Shown in pieces: positions 16,515-25,018 of a DNA stretch of 53,683 nucleotides (within the stretch, counting starts at the first letter, position 1; each line of letters starts with the position of its first letter). Both the position numbers and the translations under genes were made by a program. Source of the stretch: a virus; IMG/VR virus record IMGVR_UViG_3300013126_000042, positions 1 through 53,683 of that record, one strand, 5' to 3'. The notes under the pieces were generated by a model. That model searched no databases. It saw nothing but the letters and a program-made list of their open reading frames with translations, and had not been told where the DNA came from.

Positions 16515-17597
16515 ATGCCTCAGCTAGGTAGAATAACAGGACCTTTATTAGAAGCGAACCTGTTGAGAAACGGCGTAGATCTAGCCTTCGAAACTACCTT
16601 ACTATACATAGATGTCAATGACGACAGTATAGGAATTAAGAAAAATCCTTCTTCTGTCTACGATCTAGATATAAACAACGATGTTCACACCACTGATATA
16701 ATTGTAGACACCGCTGCAAATGTAGCAAATATTATAATTAATAGTTCTTCTACATTTACAACTTCAACAGGCCCAATTAATCTAAGAACTAATACAGGAA
16801 GCGCAACGATATTTCACGATCGTGTAGCCACTAATAATCTAGTGTTTGACGGAAATAGTATTTTTTCCTCAAACAACAGTAATATTGTCATAGATCCAAA
16901 CGGATCTGGTTCAACACAAATAGTTGCTGACACTAATATTTTAGGTAATCTAAATGTTTCAGGAAATATTACCACACCACAGAATATTATTTTAGGCGGT
17001 AATCTAATCATAGGAGATAATATTGTTGACACAGTAACAGTTGCTCCTGATTTCACTCAAGACATTATTCCCGGACAAGATCTTATCTGGTCACTGGGCG
17101 AGGATACCGGAGATTCATCTCCAAGACGCTGGAGCCAATTATGGTTTACTGATGAAACCAAAGTAAATTTTTGGTATCCGGATATAGTAGATATTAGCAG
17201 TCAAACAAGATTAAATGGATTAACAAATACGATATCTGCACTGCAATCTAACGACGATATAGAAATATTACCAGATACAGGCATTGTTTATATTGAACGA
17301 ACTAAATGGCAAGACAGTGATATAACTAATCTAAACAATACAGCTATTTCTCTAGGATCTACCGGAACGGGTTATACTAATTTCACAGGTAATAATGCAA
17401 TGGTAGTACCAGCAGGTACTGACGCAGAAAGACGGTTAACTCCAGAATTAGCTGAAACTAGATGGAATACTGATAGAAACTATTTAGAATGCTTTGACGG
17501 TACTGTTTGGACCCCTTCAATTGGCGCCGGCGGCGGTGGCGTTTCTGTAACAGATATGGAAGACCTGGGCCATATCTATACCATCATACTTGGTTAA
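16515..17597 (+). CDS. virion fibre protein, paralogue A of the GRI(T/S)GPLL pair
   Basis: 360 aa. The start MPQLGRITGPLLEANLLRNG followed by VDLAFETTLLYIDV is repeated almost exactly by the next gene, so the two are tandem paralogues. The middle holds beta-helical shaft repeats (LGNLNVSGNITTPQNIILGG, then NLIIGDNIVDTV), and the C-terminal part has ERRLTPELAETRWN and LECFDGTVWTP, then ends DLGHIYTIILG. Paralogue B ends IAAAYALILG. These features mark trimeric fibre proteins. ATG follows the previous stop by two bases. Confidence 0.75.
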   Translation: MPQLGRITGPLLEANLLRNGVDLAFETTLLYIDVNDDSIGIKKNPSSVYDLDINNDVHTTDIIVDTAANVANIIINSSSTFTTSTGPINLRTNTGSATIFHDRVATNNLVFDGNSIFSSNNSNIVIDPNGSGSTQIVADTNILGNLNVSGNITTPQNIILGGNLIIGDNIVDTVTVAPDFTQDIIPGQDLIWSLGEDTGDSSPRRWSQLWFTDETKVNFWYPDIVDISSQTRLNGLTNTISALQSNDDIEILPDTGIVYIERTKWQDSDITNLNNTAISLGSTGTGYTNFTGNNAMVVPAGTDAERRLTPELAETRWNTDRNYLECFDGTVWTPSIGAGGGGVSVTDMEDLGHIYTIILG

Positions 17598-17608
17598 TTT
17601 CCAATCAG

Positions 17609-17616
17609 ACTAAATA
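17609..17616 (+). promoter_or_regulatory. candidate late promoter ACTAAATA
   Basis: TAAATA motif at the start of the longest gene-free stretch of the window (118 bases); RNA would start near 17622 and carry the long structured leader of the next gene. Confidence 0.45.
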
Positions 17617-17715
17617 CTACTGATTACGTGGACGACCAATCCTCGTATGGTTAAACTGTGGTAAACCCGCAATGAAAGGTGGTTAACCGTGAAACACGGG
17701 GTATGAGGAGAACGC
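17617..17715 (+). promoter_or_regulatory. structured 5' leader that can sequester the ribosome binding site
   Basis: CCTCGTAT (17641-17648) can pair with GTATGAGG (17701-17708, two G-U pairs); the 3' arm contains the GAGGAG ribosome site of the ATG at 17716. Inside lie GGTTAA (17649-17654) with TTAACC (17683-17688), the hairpin GTGG-TAAAC-CCGC (17658-17670), and the alternative hairpin CCGTG-AAA-CACGG (17687-17699), which competes for two bases of the second stem. This nested, partly exclusive layout looks like a regulatory leader. No known family recognised. Confidence 0.5.
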
Positions 17716-18768
17716 ATGGCCATTGGTCGTATTTCTGGACCGCTCCTGAAGTCGAATCTTACTCGTGACGGGGTTGATCTGGCTTTTGAGACGGACCTAC
17801 TTTATCTTGATGTAAACAATCTCAGGGTCGGAGTGAACACTGCCGCGCCAGATTCTGATCTACAAGTAAGCGGAACTACTCATACAACAAATTTAGTCGT
17901 TGATAATCAAGTTGATGTAGGTACATTAAGTATCTACGGAAACACTATACAAAGTGATTTAAATACTATAAGTTTTAGTCCGTCCGGCGGACAAGCAACA
18001 ATCTATCATTCAAAATTACAAGTAGACGAAATTGAAATTTCGGGAAATATAATTTCTACTTTTAATTCAAATGCATCTATAGAACTTCAACCAAACGGCA
18101 GCGGAACAGTTAACATTCAATCAACAACCAATATCACTGGAAATCTTGCAGTGTCCGGTGATATTTCTGCTGTCGGTAACATACAGCTCAATGGTAATCT
18201 TATCATTGGCGATAGTCTTGCAGATACAATAACAATCAACGCAAGCATTCAAAGTGATTTGATTCCTCAGGCAGATAATACCTACGACTTAGGATCTTCT
18301 GCGTTTAGGTGGAAGAGTGCTTATATCGGTAATGTAGTCACAGACAATCTTGCGGTAAGCACTCTTGATGTAGGTAATCTCATGTTTCGTGATAATGAGA
18401 TTACTACAACTACTGGGCAAGACATTATAATTGACGGCAATGGATCAGGCGGTGTTCGACTAGCAAATTTTAAAATAGTAGACAATACTATAACCAATGT
18501 AGTCAGCGGAGCTATCACACAGATAGTTCAAAGTGGTACGGGATATTTTAAATTAGCAGGAACTAACGGTTTTGTTCCTCCCAGGGGCGATAATGCTCAA
18601 CGTCCAACCGCTTATGCTGTATTAGGAATGACAAGATTTAACATATCGTCCCTAGCATTAGAAGTATGGGACGGTGCTGCCTGGGCGAGCCCAGCAGGAT
18701 CAGCGGGCGCGGTAAGTGCAGCAGGTGCAGCAGATATTGCCGCTGCTTATGCATTAATTTTAGGATAA
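17716..18768 (+). CDS. virion fibre protein, paralogue B of the GRI(T/S)GPLL pair
   Basis: 350 aa. MAIGRISGPLLKSNLTRDGV followed by DLAFETDLLYLDVN matches paralogue A. The shaft has repeated strand units (TNITGNLAVSGDISAVGNIQ, LNGNLIIGDSLADTI). A DLGSSAFRWKSAYIG motif (about residue 195) recurs in the 686-aa fibre as DLGSNSFRWRDLYLSG, a unit typical of fibre ends. The C-terminus has LEVWDGAAWASP and ends AAYALILG. Expression is probably set by the structured leader carrying GAGGAG. Likely a trimeric shaft protein; target unknown. Confidence 0.76.
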   Translation: MAIGRISGPLLKSNLTRDGVDLAFETDLLYLDVNNLRVGVNTAAPDSDLQVSGTTHTTNLVVDNQVDVGTLSIYGNTIQSDLNTISFSPSGGQATIYHSKLQVDEIEISGNIISTFNSNASIELQPNGSGTVNIQSTTNITGNLAVSGDISAVGNIQLNGNLIIGDSLADTITINASIQSDLIPQADNTYDLGSSAFRWKSAYIGNVVTDNLAVSTLDVGNLMFRDNEITTTTGQDIIIDGNGSGGVRLANFKIVDNTITNVVSGAITQIVQSGTGYFKLAGTNGFVPPRGDNAQRPTAYAVLGMTRFNISSLALEVWDGAAWASPAGSAGAVSAAGAADIAAAYALILG

Positions 18769-18772
18769 AGAA

Positions 18773-19105
18773 ATGCCAACAATTTTTAAACATTCATTAG
18801 TTACTCAAATAGGAACAGTTCCAACAGATGTGGTAACTATAGGTGCCGGTGTTCGCGCCACAGTTATAGGATGTAATTTATCTAACGTTACAGACTACGA
18901 CACTGTTATAGCTGATGTTTTTGTTGTTGGAGCTGACACAACAGTTGCACACTATATCAGAGGTCTTACAATACCTCCTAATACTTCGGTAAAGTTAATA
19001 ACACAAGGTGAAAAATTAATTTTACCTGAAAACACAGGTGTTAGAATCGTAACCGATACTTCTGATAGTGTAGATGCTACAGTCAGCTATGTAGAAATAT
19101 CATAA
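18773..19105 (+). CDS. short beta-sandwich virion protein
   Basis: 110 aa, all-beta: MPTIFKHSLVTQIGTVPTDV, then RATVIGCNLSNVTDYDTVIA, and a C-terminal strand DATVSYVEIS. It has the same layout as the 188-aa protein at 15323 and the 108-aa protein at 32536, one of which lies before or after each large fibre group. Probably a fibre-attached or decoration-type domain protein. It starts four bases after the upstream stop, within the same transcript. No catalytic motif; function inferred only from position. Confidence 0.68.
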   Translation: MPTIFKHSLVTQIGTVPTDVVTIGAGVRATVIGCNLSNVTDYDTVIADVFVVGADTTVAHYIRGLTIPPNTSVKLITQGEKLILPENTGVRIVTDTSDSVDATVSYVEIS

Positions 19106-19116
19106 TAGGAAAATTT

Positions 19117-19482
19117 ATGTCTGCAAATTATTATTTAGGCGTAACACCACAAGAATTACTAGGAGATAGTCCTAGATTTTTATATCTTATTAGAAGAAAT
19201 GACGATGGCGAAATTTTCTTAATTCGCAGCGACCAGTTAAAAGATAAAGATAGTATAGAATTAAATGAGCCTGGAATCCCATCAGAAAATTTTGAAGATT
19301 TTGAGCCAGGCATAGACTTTTTTGATGGTATAAATGAAGCGCATAATGCTGTCTATGATAATTTAATTTGGACCCAATATAGATGGGATAATCGACCTAT
19401 TCTTTATTATGTGAATGCATCAGGTCAATTAGTGCAAAGAATAAATCAAAATTATACATATCCAACAGGACATTCAAGTTAA
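19117..19482 (+). CDS. conserved small acidic virion-region protein
   Basis: 121 aa, acidic. It has a predicted alpha/beta N-terminal half (PRFLYLIRRNDDGEIFLIRS) and an aromatic C-terminal part (VYDNLIWTQYRWDNRPILYY followed by VNASGQLVQRIN). I associate this pattern with small proteins found beside the giant fibres of aquatic T4-like phages. It sits immediately before the 1831-aa fibre, 12 bases away, and could be a fibre chaperone or adaptor, but nothing in the sequence proves it. Confidence 0.65.
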   Translation: MSANYYLGVTPQELLGDSPRFLYLIRRNDDGEIFLIRSDQLKDKDSIELNEPGIPSENFEDFEPGIDFFDGINEAHNAVYDNLIWTQYRWDNRPILYYVNASGQLVQRINQNYTYPTGHSS

Positions 19483-19493
19483 CGGGGTAAAAA

Positions 19494-22400
19494 ATGGCAG
19501 AATTTAAGATCAGCAGGATTAGATATACCTGGAGAAACAATTGGACTACTACCACAGTCTATAATAAAGACGACATAGTAAGATATGGCGGAGCTAGTTG
19601 GGTCTGTATGAGACAGCATACAGCAGGTATTTTTGCTTCCGATCAAACATTTCTAGCCAATCCTAGTGATACTGATTTTACACCAGCCTGGAGAAAAATG
19701 ACTGACGGATACCTCTACAGAGGTAATTGGGCAGCTGCCACATTATATAATCCAGGAGATATTATAAAATATGCAGGTAATCTCTACTTAATAGTTAACA
19801 GTTTTACTTCCGGTGCGTTATTTAATTCTAACATCGCAGACGTTACTGTTTATGCAGCTGGTTATAATTACAGACAAAACTGGCAGGCACTGACCAGATA
19901 CGGAGTCAATGATGTTGTACGCTACGGCGGTAATGTCTATAAATGCACAATTGAACATACTTCAACCACTACTACTAACGGATTAGAATTTGACAGCAGT
20001 AACTGGGCAACACATTTTGTAGGTATTGAGTTTAAAGGTGATTATACTGTAAGTACAAGATATAAGCCAAACGACATTGTGCTTCGTGATGGTACATTAT
20101 TAATTTGTTTAGAAGGTTATACTTCATCATCTGAATTTGACGCTACAAAATGGGAAATAGAATTATTAGGTGCTGAATTTAACGGCGAATGGAATAATTC
20201 AACTTATTACGGTATTGGTAGTGTGGTTAGGCACGGAGGCTTTACCTATTCAGCACTGAGATCAAGTTACGGACAAAATCCATATCTATCATCTTATCAA
20301 GCAGAAACCAATGATCCGTATTGGCAGAAATTATCTGAGAATTATAATTTCAGAGGACTATGGAGTTCTACTAATACTTATAAAACCGGCGATGTAGTGC
20401 GCAGAGGCGGAATCTTATATGTGGCTTTGTTAGATACAACCGCTGACGGAAGCTCTGTAGATTATCTAGACACTAGTAATTGGGAAGTATTAGATATAGG
20501 ACAAAATGCTAGGGGAGCCTGGACTGAAGGTCAAACTTATGCTGCAGGAGATCTAGTTACTTTTATCGGTGACGTTTACAAGTGTAACTTTGAACATCTA
20601 GCATCGGATCAAAACTATCCTGGTGACAGTGGATCGGGATTTATCTATTGGGATATATTAATACAAAGCGCAGGACCTAACGTAGGTCTAAGACAGTTAG
20701 GTGACTTGCTTACCTATGATTTATCAAGAAGTCTAGCAGGAGATACCAGTACTTTTGGTGTAACAAATATTGAACTTGGTAATCAAGGAGAGTTATTAAG
20801 CGTTAATAGCGATAACAGCACTGAGTATAGAGTATTTGGTACTATAGCTCGAGTATTTTTTGTAGGCAAAGACGGTGTTGATGACGGTGACGATCCTTTA
20901 AGAGGAACTATTTTGTCATCTCCTTGGAGAACTGTACGCTATGCCTGTTATAGAGCCGACGACGGTTTTTCTGGTTTTACAACTATCAATGTTGGCACAG
21001 GAGTGTTTGAAGAAATTTTACCGATAGTTGTGCCTAAAAGAACAGTGGTATTAGGATCTGAATTAAGATCAACAGTAATAATAGCAGCAGATGCTGATCC
21101 GGCATTGGCCACTGACAGAATATATTTCAAAGCTGGACTAACAAGATTATCTAATATTATACAGACTTTGTTAGCACAGACTACACTTAATCCCGCTAAA
21201 ACAAATACAAACACTTTGAATCCGGTAACATTAGGATTAGATACAGGTCAGGAAACAGGTGAAGCTCCTGCACTATCAGTGCAATCTTTGATTACATCAT
21301 TTAATCAATATATCGATTATCATATTGCAGGGACAGGCAGCACCCCAAATGTCAGCGGTTCAAACAGCATAACCACAGATCAAGAATATTTAAACGCAGC
21401 TTTGGTACTAGCTGCTAACAAGGCTTTCTGTATTGAAGAAATTGTTAAATTTTTACAATTAACATATCCATTGTATACAGTACCCGAATCTTACTACAGA
21501 CAAATATTACCTAGGATTATTGATAGTTTTGTTTATGATATCAAATATACGGGAAATTATAAAACACTAAGAGAAGCAAGAGGCTACGTTAGCGCAGTCG
21601 AAGGTAGTTCTTCAGAAGACATGTTCTATATGAGAGATGCTACCGGACTAAGAGATTGTACTCTTAAAGGATTGGAAGGAATTTTAAATCCACCTACGGT
21701 ATTTGACCTTTATAGAAGACCGACAGGAGGAACATTTGTTGGATTAGATCCAGGGTGGGGACCAAACGATCAAAATGTTTGGATCACTACCAGATCACCT
21801 TATATCCAAGGCGTAACAAATATTGGCACTGCTTGCACAGGACAAAAGATCAACGGAGCATTGCATAACGGTGGAAATCGTTCAATGGTTTCCAATGACT
21901 TTACACAGGTGCTTAGTGACGGAATCGGAGCGTTGGTTCAAAATAATGGTAGAGCAGAATTAGTTTCAGTGTTTACATATTATTGTACAATCGGATACCT
22001 GGCTGAAAATGGTGGAATCATAAGAGGCACCAACGGAAATTGTTCGTATGGAAATTACGGTGCGATTGCTGACGGCAATGATTCGACCGAAACTCCTGAA
22101 ACAATCACAGTTAATGCAAGGAATAATCAAGCAATAGTGGCAAATGCATTTGCCGGCGAATTTGTTGACGAAATACAAATATTAGAATTTTATAATGCAG
22201 GAGAAAGATATACTCAGGCCGGTGCAACATTTACTTCAGCTGGAATAAATGCATCGGTAAGTTTTGAAGATTTTAGAGATCAAGCTATTTTTGAAGCTCG
22301 TCCTATTGATACTTCAACAACACCGGCGTCAGAAATAATAGGTGGCGGTGGTTACAGTGTTATTCAAGGTAATGCTCAGGTTCATACCACTCCCAACGGT

Positions 22401-24989
22401 GATCTAACATCTATCACCATTTCTGCTTCTGACATAAATTTACAAACAGATTATTTAGGAAAACGAATTATTATTGTTAGCGGCACAGGCACAGGACAAT
22501 ATGGATATGTTACTGCTTACAATACCACATCTAAGGTAGTTTCAGTATCAAAAGAATCCGATGATACTCCAGGTTGGGATCATGTGATAGCAGGAAAAGA
22601 GATCGCTAACCCTATCGACACCACGACAAGATATAGAATAGAACCAAGAATCACTTTTAGTGAGCCAGATTTTTCAGTAGCAGCAGTTAATACCACCGTT
22701 AATACTTTTTGGAGTGATATCTGTTACGGTGAACTTACTCAATCATTTACTAACGTAGTTGGAGATAGTGGATCAGGACAGACAATTGATGTTCCTGCGG
22801 CTACTGCAACTTTTAATGTTAATCAAGTAGGAAGAGAATATTCAGTAACATTGGTTAATGCAGGTGCAGGATATTCTGTAGGTGATACAATAACCATAGA
22901 AGGAAATTCGATAGGCGGCCAAATAGGTATCAACGATATTACAATTACTGTAACAGGTACAAGTGAAGACAGTACTAATTCAATAATTTCTTTTACCTAC
23001 GAAGGAACTGGACATAGCGGTAAGTTTGTGGCAGTAGCGTTAGGCGGAAGTGCTGGTGTCTATTCAGCCAATGCACTAGACTGGGTTTCATTCAACATGC
23101 CCAGTAGCGGTGATTGGATAGGAGTAGCAGCAGGTAATAATAGATTCGTAGCTATAAGATACGGCAGTAACCAATGTTCAAGTTCATTCGACGGAATAAC
23201 TTGGACTGCTCGTACTATGCCAGCGTCTAGAAATTGGACAGCGGTGGCATATGGTGGAGGAAAATTTGTTGCAGTTGCTGAAGATCTAAACAGTTCAGCA
23301 TATTCTTTAAACGGCCAAACTTGGATTTCTTCTAGTATGCCAGTAATTGGTGATTCTACAGAAAATCAATGGATAGATCTAGCCTATGGTAAAGGCCGTT
23401 GGGTAGCTATTGCTAATTCTAACAACGTAGCTGCTTACAGTGATGACGGAATAAATTGGTCAGGCACAGTCATGGATGTCGTAACAGACAGCAGTCAGCG
23501 AGATTGGGTGTCTGTGGCCTACGGCAATAATAGATGGATTACTGTGTCATCTCAAGGAGATTGTGCATATAGCTTTGACGGAATTACCTGGTATGCATCA
23601 ACTATGCCTAAGCAGGACGGATCAACACCTCATAGCTGGACTAGAGTAAGATATGGACAGGGAATATTCTTTGCTGTGGGCAGTACAGGTAATAGAGTAG
23701 TAGGCGGAGACCCTACAGCAGATTTAACAACATATTCAGCAACGAGCCCAGACGGAATAAATTGGACAGGTAGAACTCTTGCAACATCTGCAGTCTATAC
23801 TTCTGTTGCATTAGGCAATCCCTATATAGAATTGGACGATTCAAGTACAGGAGCTAATACACCTTTATGGGTAGCTGTAGCAGACAATAATGCTAATTTC
23901 CAAAGAATTAGAACCGGAAAGCGTGCCTTAGGCAGAGTCGAAGTAAGATCAGGTATAATTTCAAAAGTAAAATTTTGGGATACAGGATCCGGTTATAGAG
24001 AACCACCAACTTATACAATAACAGATCCTAGTTCGACCAGCGATGCAGTTCTAGAAGTTAGATTAGGAGACGGTGTATTAACTAATCCTGAATGGATTAA
24101 TCGTGGTTCTGGATATAGGACTTCTAGTACAACTGTAACTATATCCGGTAACGGTTATGCTGATGTATATCCTGTGGGTAAATTTGTAACAGTTGATGGA
24201 CTAGGTTTCTATCCAAAACCTGGAGCTCAGGTGCAGTTTACAGGCAATACTCAAGTTTATCAGTTAGTTGATGTTGAAGAACTTGGTGCAATTAATGGCG
24301 GACTTAGTGCTACGTTAAGATTAACACCTAATATTAAAATAAGAGATTATTTTACGCATGGTACTTCGGGAACTATACGAATCAGATACAGTCAGGTAAG
24401 AATTACCGGACACGATTTCTTAGATGTTGGTACTGGAAATTTTGAACAAACTAATTATCCTGAAATTTATGCGACCGGTGTTTACCAACCTACTCCAGAA
24501 AATGAAGTTTATGAGGAATCTGGTGGTAGGGTATTCTATACCAGCACGGATCAAAGCGGTAACTTTAGAGCAGGTGAATTGTTTGCTGTAGAACAAGCAA
24601 CAGGTATTGTAACAATCAGTGCTGATTTCTTTGATCTGTCAGGTTTAACAGAACTGAGAATTGGCGGGGTAAGATTAGGCGGATCGGGAGTTGTTATTAG
24701 AGAATTTTCAACTGATGCACTGTTTACCGCTGATTCAAACAACATAGTTCCTACACAGAAAGCTATTGCTGCTTATTTGAATAACAGATTAACAGTAGGC
24801 GGATCAGAAATTTCAACATCTAGCTTTATTGCTGGTTTTGTAAGAGTTGGTCCTGATTTAATAAACCATACATTAACACAAAAAATTATTATTCCTGTTA
24901 GAGCAGATTTTGAGTCTACAGTAGAAACTGTTGGAGTAAGCGGCAGTATTGTAGCGCAGGCAATGTTCTACAAATCTTTCAATCAATAA
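19494..24989 (+). CDS. giant tail fibre/adhesin, paralogue 1 (1831 aa)
   Basis: Domains in order. About residues 10-400: seven copies of a W...Y..(D/G)D(I/V)V..GG..Y.C...HT...W module resembling CBM5/12-type carbohydrate-binding repeats. About 460-530: a beta-helix entry (GVDDGDD...PWRTVRYAC, then GTGVFEEILPIVVP). About 670: one copy of the helical D(S/A)..YD(I/L).Y.GN module. About 755-860: a conserved beta-helix block (WGPNDQNVWITTRSPYIQG, LHNGGN, RGTNGNCSYG). About 1175-1480: repeated G..(F/W)(V/I)A(V/I)...YS.DG..W...(M/L)P units suggesting a BNR-like beta-propeller. C-terminus: RVFYTSTDQSGNFRAGELF to PTQKAIAAYL. Length, repeats and neighbourhood indicate a host-recognition fibre. Paralogue of the next gene. 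Confidence 0.82.
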   Translation: MAEFKISRIRYTWRNNWTTTTVYNKDDIVRYGGASWVCMRQHTAGIFASDQTFLANPSDTDFTPAWRKMTDGYLYRGNWAAATLYNPGDIIKYAGNLYLIVNSFTSGALFNSNIADVTVYAAGYNYRQNWQALTRYGVNDVVRYGGNVYKCTIEHTSTTTTNGLEFDSSNWATHFVGIEFKGDYTVSTRYKPNDIVLRDGTLLICLEGYTSSSEFDATKWEIELLGAEFNGEWNNSTYYGIGSVVRHGGFTYSALRSSYGQNPYLSSYQAETNDPYWQKLSENYNFRGLWSSTNTYKTGDVVRRGGILYVALLDTTADGSSVDYLDTSNWEVLDIGQNARGAWTEGQTYAAGDLVTFIGDVYKCNFEHLASDQNYPGDSGSGFIYWDILIQSAGPNVGLRQLGDLLTYDLSRSLAGDTSTFGVTNIELGNQGELLSVNSDNSTEYRVFGTIARVFFVGKDGVDDGDDPLRGTILSSPWRTVRYACYRADDGFSGFTTINVGTGVFEEILPIVVPKRTVVLGSELRSTVIIAADADPALATDRIYFKAGLTRLSNIIQTLLAQTTLNPAKTNTNTLNPVTLGLDTGQETGEAPALSVQSLITSFNQYIDYHIAGTGSTPNVSGSNSITTDQEYLNAALVLAANKAFCIEEIVKFLQLTYPLYTVPESYYRQILPRIIDSFVYDIKYTGNYKTLREARGYVSAVEGSSSEDMFYMRDATGLRDCTLKGLEGILNPPTVFDLYRRPTGGTFVGLDPGWGPNDQNVWITTRSPYIQGVTNIGTACTGQKINGALHNGGNRSMVSNDFTQVLSDGIGALVQNNGRAELVSVFTYYCTIGYLAENGGIIRGTNGNCSYGNYGAIADGNDSTETPETITVNARNNQAIVANAFAGEFVDEIQILEFYNAGERYTQAGATFTSAGINASVSFEDFRDQAIFEARPIDTSTTPASEIIGGGGYSVIQGNAQVHTTPNGDLTSITISASDINLQTDYLGKRIIIVSGTGTGQYGYVTAYNTTSKVVSVSKESDDTPGWDHVIAGKEIANPIDTTTRYRIEPRITFSEPDFSVAAVNTTVNTFWSDICYGELTQSFTNVVGDSGSGQTIDVPAATATFNVNQVGREYSVTLVNAGAGYSVGDTITIEGNSIGGQIGINDITITVTGTSEDSTNSIISFTYEGTGHSGKFVAVALGGSAGVYSANALDWVSFNMPSSGDWIGVAAGNNRFVAIRYGSNQCSSSFDGITWTARTMPASRNWTAVAYGGGKFVAVAEDLNSSAYSLNGQTWISSSMPVIGDSTENQWIDLAYGKGRWVAIANSNNVAAYSDDGINWSGTVMDVVTDSSQRDWVSVAYGNNRWITVSSQGDCAYSFDGITWYASTMPKQDGSTPHSWTRVRYGQGIFFAVGSTGNRVVGGDPTADLTTYSATSPDGINWTGRTLATSAVYTSVALGNPYIELDDSSTGANTPLWVAVADNNANFQRIRTGKRALGRVEVRSGIISKVKFWDTGSGYREPPTYTITDPSSTSDAVLEVRLGDGVLTNPEWINRGSGYRTSSTTVTISGNGYADVYPVGKFVTVDGLGFYPKPGAQVQFTGNTQVYQLVDVEELGAINGGLSATLRLTPNIKIRDYFTHGTSGTIRIRYSQVRITGHDFLDVGTGNFEQTNYPEIYATGVYQPTPENEVYEESGGRVFYTSTDQSGNFRAGELFAVEQATGIVTISADFFDLSGLTELRIGGVRLGGSGVVIREFSTDALFTADSNNIVPTQKAIAAYLNNRLTVGGSEISTSSFIAGFVRVGPDLINHTLTQKIIIPVRADFESTVETVGVSGSIVAQAMFYKSFNQ

Positions 24990-24992
24990 TGA

Positions 24993-25000
24993 AATAAATA
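24993..25000 (+). promoter_or_regulatory. candidate late promoter AATAAATA
   Basis: AATAAATA just after the stop of paralogue 1; RNA would start near 25006, directly before the CGGAG ribosome site of the 2498-aa gene. Confidence 0.5.
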
Positions 25001-25018
25001 TACGATACGGAGTGCAAA

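Noticed and set aside
17617-17715. hammerhead or other self-cleaving ribozyme, or a known riboswitch
   Set aside because: No CUGAUGA core, no matching catalytic motif, and no fit to the glutamine, SAM-II/V, preQ1 or other aquatic riboswitch patterns I could recall; only a generic structured leader is supported.
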